A DNA stretch of 64,000 bases from Tillandsia leiboldiana (lineage: Eukaryota > Streptophyta > Magnoliopsida > Poales > Bromeliaceae). The notes beneath the pieces are model-generated. The model worked only from the letters and a program-made list of their open reading frames with translations, made no database searches and had not been told where the DNA came from. The first letter of the stretch is position 1, and every line of letters starts with the position of its first letter. The DNA lies in contig CM055077.1 of NCBI GenBank assembly GCA_029204045.2, positions 13,096,584 to 13,160,583 of the forward strand, read 5' to 3'. Positions 57,410-64,000 of the stretch are shown piece by piece. A program made the translations under genes and the position numbers.

Positions 57410-57700
57410 GATCCGGATCAGGTTGTTCGATCCGGATCCCGAAGGTGGTTCGTTCATACACCAGTTCAATCCGGATCGTAGCCTCTCTTGATCCGGATCC
57501 CGAACACTGAGTTTACCATCTTCCTTGAACGATCCGGATCAGGCTTCGCAATCCGGATCCCGAACGTTGATGTTTGGTGAACAGTATGAACGATCCGGAT
57601 CAAGCACTTCGATCCGGATCCCGAACCTTCGTTTTTCTGGAATTGCCTGACTCGTTACGACGATCCGGATCACAGCTAATCCGATCCGGATCGCCGTCCG
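57410..57700. repeat. S3 U3 palindromic repeats (GATCCGGATC)
   Basis: Ten copies of ATCCGGATC, mostly as the full palindrome GATCCGGATC; every second copy or so continues CCGAAC. They lie directly upstream of the TATA box, where S2 has the AGTCCGGACC version. Confidence 0.85.
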
Positions 57701-57758
57701 TAAAATCTCCAGAAATGTTAGGTTTTTGATTCTTATCTCCTTCCTAGGGTTTCTAACC

Positions 57759-57766
57759 TATAAATA
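57759..57766 (+). promoter_or_regulatory. S3 LTR TATA box
   Basis: TATAAATA after TTTCTAACC, followed by GACCCTATG. Same context as S2. Confidence 0.72.
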
Positions 57767-58532
57767 GACCCTATGACTCTTTTTCATGGGGGCCAAAAAT
57801 CCAAATAGCCGTCATTTTTCCTGTATCATCTTATACGGCTCTAGATCCACATATAGAGAAGAAAGGAAATCATTAGAGAATACTCTATGTTTCTTCATCT
57901 ATATTAATTAGTTTGATTCTAGGTTTTCATACTCACATCTTGAGTTGAATCAAACTAATGAATACTTAGATGGTATTTCCGATCTATCTTTGATCTAAGT
58001 ATTCGGCGGATCATCACCACCCAAAAAACAACGATTTACCCCAAAAATCGGCGCGTGGATTCGCGTGTCCTTGTGGATTCAAGGTTCAACCGCTCTCGTG
58101 GATTCGGAGCGAGGCACGTTCGTGGATTCGAAGGGTGCTATTGGGTGAAGACCGTGGATTCGGTCGGACGTCGTGGATTCGACGTTGGACGCCGTGGATT
58201 CGGCGTTGGGCGCAGATCGTGGATTCGAGAAGCGTCGCGGAGCGAGCGGAGAAGATCCTCTAGGAGCGTATGGAAAAGGTTGAGTCGTAATTGTGTACGG
58301 TAAATCACCTTGTACGTGTTTTAATTCTAGTGGATTTCTGCCGTGTTATCGGTCCCGTGGTTTTTTACTCCGGTGATGGAGTTTTCCACGTAAAAATCTT
58401 GCGTATTATTTTTTATTTCCGCATTGGGTTTTTATCGCAACGATTTTTGAGTGTTTATACGTTTACACCTATTCACCCCCCTCTAGGTGTTTTTTCCCCT
58501 ATTTAGATCCTTATTACATATAACCCAACAAG

Positions 58533-58544
58533 TGGTATCAGAGA
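58533..58544 (+). promoter_or_regulatory. S3 primer binding site
   Basis: TGGTATCAGAGA two bases after the LTR end, one base off the S2 form. Confidence 0.9.
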
Positions 58545-58563
58545 GGGAATAGGGTTGTAAACA

Positions 58564-61500
58564 ATGGTTGAAGGTGGAAACATCAACCGACCCCCGTTCT
58601 TCGATGGAACAAATTATGCGTACTGGAAAGTACGGATGAAAGCCTTTTTAATTTCCATCGACGAACGGGTGTGGCAATCAATTGAATTAGGATGGTCTAA
58701 TCCAACTGAATTTATTGGTGATGTTCGCACCTTAAAACCTAGGTCGAAATGGACCAAGGAAGAGTTAGATTCATCTTCTTACAATGGCAAGGGAATTAAT
58801 GCTATCTTTAATGCCTTATCTCAAACTGAATTCTCTCGCGTCTCGGCATGTGAGACTGCGAAAGAAATCTGGGATGTTCTTCAGGTTACACATGAGGGAA
58901 CTAACCTCGTGAAGATTCAGAAACTGCAAATGCTTACGAGCAAGTTTGACTCTATCTTAATGGCAGAAAATGAATCTTTCACGGACTACTATACACGATT
59001 GCAAGACATCGTAAACTCATGTGCTAATCTGGGAGAGAAGATTCCAGAATTTAAGATTGTAAGAAAGATCTTAAGAACTCTTCCTGAACGATTTCGCCCA
59101 AAGGTTACTGCCATTGAAACTATTAAACACCCGGACGAAATACGTGTAGAAGAATTAGTTGGTTCATTACAAACTTATGAAATGACATTTACTACTAACA
59201 ATTCTTCTGGAAAGGCATCCACTTCTAAGTCTTCAGGCTATGCGTTGAAAACAACTAAGGAAGAAGACGCGGATACATCCTCCTCAGACGATGACGAGAA
59301 CCTTTCTATGGAGGAATTTGAGAAGCAGCTCGCTCTCTTGACAAGGAAGTTTCGCCGCAACTTTCGAAGGGGTAATTCAAGCAAATCTCCATCCTTCGGA
59401 AAGTCGAACAAAGGCAAGGGTACTTCAAGTTACAAGTCAAGAAAGCAAGAGAACTTCTCAAAGGATAAGAAAAGTTCAGAAGGACAACTTCAATGCTTCA
59501 AATGTTGAGGCTACGGCCACATTGCAACGGAGTGTCCTAACAAGTATCCGGCAAAGAAGAAGGCGATGCAAGTCGTCACTTGGGATGACAACTCAACGTC
59601 AAATGAGTCGTCTTCGAGTGATGAAGAAAAGAGCTCCACCGCATTCCACGCGTCCGTATCTTCACCCTTCATGTGCTTTATGGCAAGTACATCCGAGTCG
59701 TTGTCCAACTCCACTGTTGAAAAGAATGCAACGGACAACGAATCGGATGATTCGGAAGGTGAAGATTTTGCTCTAACCTACCACAGACTTTTGAGGGACT
59801 CAAAGAAAGTGGCTAAGCAAAACAAGAGTTTGAGAGGGAGAGTGCATGATCTCGAAGAAGAAGCAAAAAGAGCGACTTCTCTCTCAAACGCTCTTGAAGT
59901 GGAAAGGGAAAACCTGATAAAGGCAAATGTTTCCCTTCAAGAGTCCAATGAGCAACTTGAGAAGGAACATACAAATCTGGTGGTTAACGCGAATCACTTC
60001 TCAAAGCTCTACAACGAGGCTCGACAGGATAACCTGGAAATGACAAAGACCATTTTCCAACTCAAGAATGACTTACAGCGATTCTCTTCAGGAAGGAGTA
60101 AGTTGGATAGACTTCTTGGTCTTGGTCAATCAAATCGGTTCGGCCTCGGATACACTCAAACTGGAAACAGTCCAAGTTCGAGTGAGACAGTTTTTGTGCC
60201 TCAGTCGGTATCTCCTCCTCCGACACCGGAATTCAAGACAAATAACGACAACAAACCTACTTCATCCTCTTTGGGATCGTCAAGATCTAAGGTATGTTTT
60301 CGTTGTGGTGTTTCAGGGCACATAAGAAGATATTGCAAGACGGGAGTCGAACGCTCATCTCAAGGACCTCTTGCAACAACTACCAAAAAGGCTCCTCCCC
60401 GAAAATCAAAGCAAAACTTTTCAAATGAAAAGAGACTTGGTAGTTCATCGCGCAAGACGATTTCATCAAGGAACAACAATCGCTATAACAAGACGCCTTC
60501 ACCTAGGCATATAACTTCACGACCATTACCGACGCACTCCAAAAGGGTTTGGGTGCGCAAAGGTGAAATTTTCCCTTGTCTTGTTTCCAATGTTTCCTTG
60601 CATGCATATGATAGTTCGTCTTGGTATCTGGATAGCGGGTGTTCCCGTCACATGACCGGTGACAAAAATAGTTTTCAAAATCTTGAGAAAATCTCCGGAG
60701 GACACGTAGTTTTCGGAGACGGTCGATCTTCCAAAATTGTTGGAAAAGGGACGGTAGCTATTCCAGATGGCCCGATTTTGAAAAACGTCTTATTTGTTGA
60801 TGGCCTTAAGACTAACCTCATAAGCATAAGTCAACTTTGCGACAATGGTTTCTCAGTTAACTTTTCATCTGTTGAATGCGTTGTAACTGATAAGGACCAT
60901 GTCTTCTTTTTAAAAGGGGTTAGATCTGAAAACAATTGTTATGTTGTTCCTAATAAATTTTCTGAAAATTGTAACTTAGCCGCTTTGAATAATGAAACTC
61001 TTTGGCATGAAAGGCTAGGTCACTTAAATTTTAAGGAACTTACTAGAATTTCAAACAAGGACGTGGTCAAGGGGGTTCCAAAGCTTTTATTTAAACAAAA
61101 CGTTGTGTGTGGTGGTTGCCAAAAGGGAAAACAGTCTAGGACTGCACACAAGAACTTGAACCACGTTGGTACAAAACGGCCCTTGGAACTTTTGCACATG
61201 GACTTAATGGGGCCGACCCGTCAACCATCTTTGGGAGGTAAATGGTACATTTTTTTATTGGTTGATGATTTCTCTCGGTTTTCTTGGGTAGCATTTCTAA
61301 AAGAGAAAGCTGATACGTTTGACTCTTTTCATGAGATTTGCCATCGTATTATGATTGAAAAGAATGAAAAGATCATTCGTGTTAGAAGTGATAGAGGTGG
61401 AGAATTCATAAATTCAAAATTCATTGATTTTTGCACTTCAAATGGCATTAAACATGAATTCTCGGCACCCTATACACCTCAGCAGAATGGTGTTGTTGAG

Positions 61501-63681
61501 CGCAAGAACAGGGTTGTTCAAGAGATGGCGCGTGTGATGCTTCATAGCCGGAATTTACCGCTACATTTTTGGGCTGAAGCCGTGAACACCGCTGTCTATG
61601 TCATTAATAGAGTTTACTTGCGCCCAGGAACTTTAAATACACCATATGAGCTGTGGTTTAGTAGAAAACCCAACATCAAATATTTTCGTGTCTTCGGGAG
61701 TCGATGTTACATTTTACGTGACCGTGAAAATCTTGGAAAGTTCGACTCTCGAAGTGATGAAGGGATCTTTTTGGGTTATTCTACGAATAGCAGAGCATAT
61801 CGAGTATTTAACATTGAATCTAAGACGATCGTAGAATCTATAAATGTTAAAGTAGATGAAGCTTTTCACTTTGGATCTGGAAAAACTACCCTCGATATCT
61901 CTCTAGATGATGATTCTCCTGCTAATGCATCTTCTCATAATAATACTTCCAATATTAATGATGCATCTAATGGTTCTTCAAGTTTATCTGATGTGCAGGA
62001 ATCATCTCATGTATCTCCGAGTACTCCGTTTCAACAAACATTACGAATCTCCAAGGATCATCCGGAATCGAATATTATTGGAGATCCACAAGAAGGAGTC
62101 AGAACTCGGAGGCAGTTGGTTTGTGGATTCGCTTGCTACGTATCTTTAATCGAACCAAAGAACATAGATGAAGCTCTTCAGGATGACTACTAGATTAAAG
62201 CAATGCAGGAAGAGCTCCATCAATTTGAGCGAAACAAAGTCTGGGAATTAACGAAGCCTCCAAAGCAACACAATGTGATAGGTACCAAATGGATCTTCAA
62301 GAACAAGAAAAATGAGGATGGTACTATCATCAGGAACAAGGCACGATTAGTTGCTCAAGGCTATTCTCAAGTAGAAGGTATAGACTTTGATGAAACATTC
62401 GCCCCTATAGCTAGACTCGAGTCCATTCGTATACTATTTGCTATTGCTTGTCATTTTAAAATCAAATTATTTCAAATGGACGTTAAGAGCGCATTTCTAA
62501 ATGGGTTTTTAAATGAGGAAGTTTATGTGGCTCAACCGAAAGGTTTTGTAGATCATAAACAACCTAACCATGTTTTTCGTTTGAAAAAGGCTCTTTACGG
62601 TCTGAAACAAGCACCGCGAGCATGGTACGAAAGGTTAACAAAGCACCTTTTGGAGAAGGGCTATACTCGAGGGGGAGCTGATAGGACTCTCTTTGTGAAG
62701 CATTATCAAAGCAATTTCATTGTAGCACAAATCTATGTCGATGACATTGTATTTGGCGCAACAAGAGATAATGATGCTTCTAAATTCGCGGAGACCATGG
62801 AAAGCGAATTTGAGATGTCCATGATGGGCGAATTGACTTATTTCCTTGGATTGCAAATTAAACAAAATGATGAAGGTATTCACTTGAGTCAATCCAAGTA
62901 TGCAATGGAGTTGGTCAAAAAGTTTGATCTTGAAAATTGTAAAGATTTTCCGACTCCAATGGGAACTAGCCACAAGGGACTTGGAAGTGAATCACATAGT
63001 GAGAATGTAGACGAGAAACTGTATCGAAGTATGATTGGAAGTCTACTTTACCTCACGGCTAGTCGCCCGGATATATCTTTTGGTGTTGGGATTTGCGCGA
63101 GATATCAATCAGCACCAAAGGAGGTTCACCTGAAAGCGGTGAAAAGGATCATCCGGTATATCAAAGGATCAATTAATTTCGGAATTTGGTATCCTATGGG
63201 AACAAGTTTGGATATTGTTGGATACTCAGATGCCGATTGGGCAGGATCAGTGGATGATCGGAAAAGCACGAGTGGTGCATGCTTCTATCTTGGCCATTGC
63301 CTTGTTGCATGGCACAGTAAAAAGCAGAACTGCATAGCACTCTCGACTGCCGAAGCGGAATACATTTCAGCTGGAAGTTGCTCAACTCAACTCATTTGGA
63401 TGAAAAGTGTATTGAGCGACTTCCGCATTTCAGCATCTTCGGTAACAATTCTTTGTGACAACACAAGTGCAATTAACATTTCTAAAAACCCTGTGTTGCA
63501 CTCTAGAACAAAACATATTGAGCTTAGATATTATTTTCTTAGAGAGCTAGTTGAATCAAATACTCTTCAACTTTCATATATTTCAACTGAGGATCAATTA
63601 GCTGACATTCTAACAAAACCTTTGGATCAAAAACGTTTTATTCATTTACGAAAAGCAATTGGAATGCTTTCCTTGAAATAA
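58564..63681 (+). pseudogene. S3 Gag-Pol, Sirevirus, two in-frame stops
   Basis: One frame of 1,705 codons from ATG at 58564 to TAA at 63681, with stops only at codon 315 (TGA for CGA, inside the first zinc knuckle) and at 62191-62193 (TAG for TGG). Order: DUF4219/UBN2-type Gag (1-210), first knuckle (C311, C314, H319, C324), serine-acid region and coiled coil (about 390-510), second knuckle (C578, C581, H586, C591), protease (DSG at 690), integrase zinc region (from H815), integrase core D880, D943, E979 (35 residues between the last two), reverse transcriptase (YVDD at 1391-1394) and RNase H (YSDADWAGS, STAEAEYISAG, CDNTSAIN). This is the full copia order, with integrase before RT. Both stops fit C-to-T or G-to-A change, as expected after methylation of a silenced copy. 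Without them the element would look autonomous for gag-pol. Confidence 0.95.
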
Positions 63682-64000
63682 AACTTCTTTTTGAAACCTT
63701 TGCTTAGGATAGGTTTTGTATTTGTTTTTGTTTTGTTCATTATCTATGTTTGTACATAGGACATTAATTGAGCATAGATCATAATTGACTTTAATTGCAT
63801 CTTTTCGCACATTTAGAAATTTATTATGCTTTTGCCATCATAATATTTCACTGTTGCAATGATCATTTATGTTAATTAAATCATCTTCTAAGTGATCAAA
63901 GTTAATTTCTCTCTCTCTATGATCTCTTGGTATAGTCATTATCTTATTTGACTGCTTAGTCGAGTATGAAATCGAGATCAATATTTGGTTGAATACTTTA
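63682..64000 (+). other. S3 spacer after pol
   Basis: AT-rich non-coding sequence matching the S2 spacer from 55105 to about 55425 (TTGACTTTAATTGCATCTTTT is near 63785 here). It continues past the window end. Confidence 0.8.

Larger units (their letters stand above)
57194..58530 (+). repeat. S3 5' LTR
   Basis: About 1,337 bp, beginning TGAGTTGGCG and ending AACCCAACA. It aligns with the S2 LTR. Ten ATCCGGATC palindromes lie at 57410-57700, the TATA box at 57759, and GTGGATTCG repeats at 58060-58230. The left boundary is set by where S2 LTR homology and the env-like frame meet, accurate to a few bases. Confidence 0.8.
57194..64000 (+). mobile_element. S3 Sirevirus, nearly intact, right end outside window
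   Basis: 5' LTR 57194-58530, primer site, a single gag-pol frame 58564-63681 and the start of the 3' spacer. It inserted into the env-like ORF of S2. Only two stops interrupt it, so it is much younger than S2. The 3' LTR, its own third ORF and target-site duplication are beyond the window. Confidence 0.9.

Noticed and set aside
57194..58530. This LTR as the 3' LTR of S2 instead of the 5' LTR of S3
   Set aside because: It is followed directly by the primer site and S3 gag, and is preceded by a truncated ORF without a polypurine tract.
1..64000. Integrated plant pararetrovirus or other viral sequence
   Set aside because: No movement protein, coat protein or caulimovirid gene order; all polymerase segments fit copia or chromovirus retrotransposons.

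Overview
This is plant nuclear DNA made almost entirely of nested LTR retrotransposons; I see no host protein-coding gene. The plant assignment rests on three things: Ty1/copia elements of Sirevirus type (long Gag with coiled coil, env-like third ORF, primer sites matching initiator tRNA-Met), Ty3/gypsy chromoviruses of Tekay/Del type, and a complete Cassandra element whose LTRs contain 5S rRNA-derived sequence. The species cannot be named from this window. Layout: 1-8.0 kb is a short, probably non-autonomous chromovirus (G1): the end of a 5' LTR, a Gag with duplicated zinc-finger modules, a decayed pol remnant and a 3.66-kb 3' LTR with a 95-bp GC-rich minisatellite. G1 lies in another large LTR (X, 8.0-11.26 kb), which ends inside the gag of a minus-strand Sirevirus (S1). 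A 100-N gap lies at 12257-12356. The sequence after it (12357-21793) repeats 2809-12256 almost base for base, so the two contig ends look like an unmerged overlap and not a biological duplication. S1 gag and part of its LTR continue to about 23.28 kb. From 23.28 to 30.67 kb there are minus-oriented LTRs without coding sequence. At 30.67-57.19 kb lies a second Sirevirus (S2, plus strand), split by three insertions with 5-bp target-site duplications: a solo LTR (A, TSD ATCGT), a complete minus-strand chromovirus (G2, TSD AACGA) with one 1,584-codon gag-pol frame broken by six stops but no frameshift, and a probable 4.8-kb solo LTR (Y, TSD AAAAC) that itself holds the Cassandra element (TSD GGATC). 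S2 ends in an env-like ORF cut by the 5' LTR of a third Sirevirus (S3, 57.19 kb to the window end). S3 has an almost intact 1,705-codon gag-pol with two stops. Functional picture: S3, S2 and G2 represent autonomous designs (Gag, protease, integrase, RT, RNase H); G1 and Cassandra lack pol and would need enzymes in trans. The most unexpected structure is in the LTRs. G1, A and G2 share one ordered architecture: a splice-donor-like site, a GC-rich minisatellite, a 60-71-nt segment bounded by acceptor- and donor-like sites, a conserved 24-bp inverted repeat, and a long hairpin about 100-170 bp before the LTR end. The hairpin also occurs in Y, where both stems differ in sequence but still pair.
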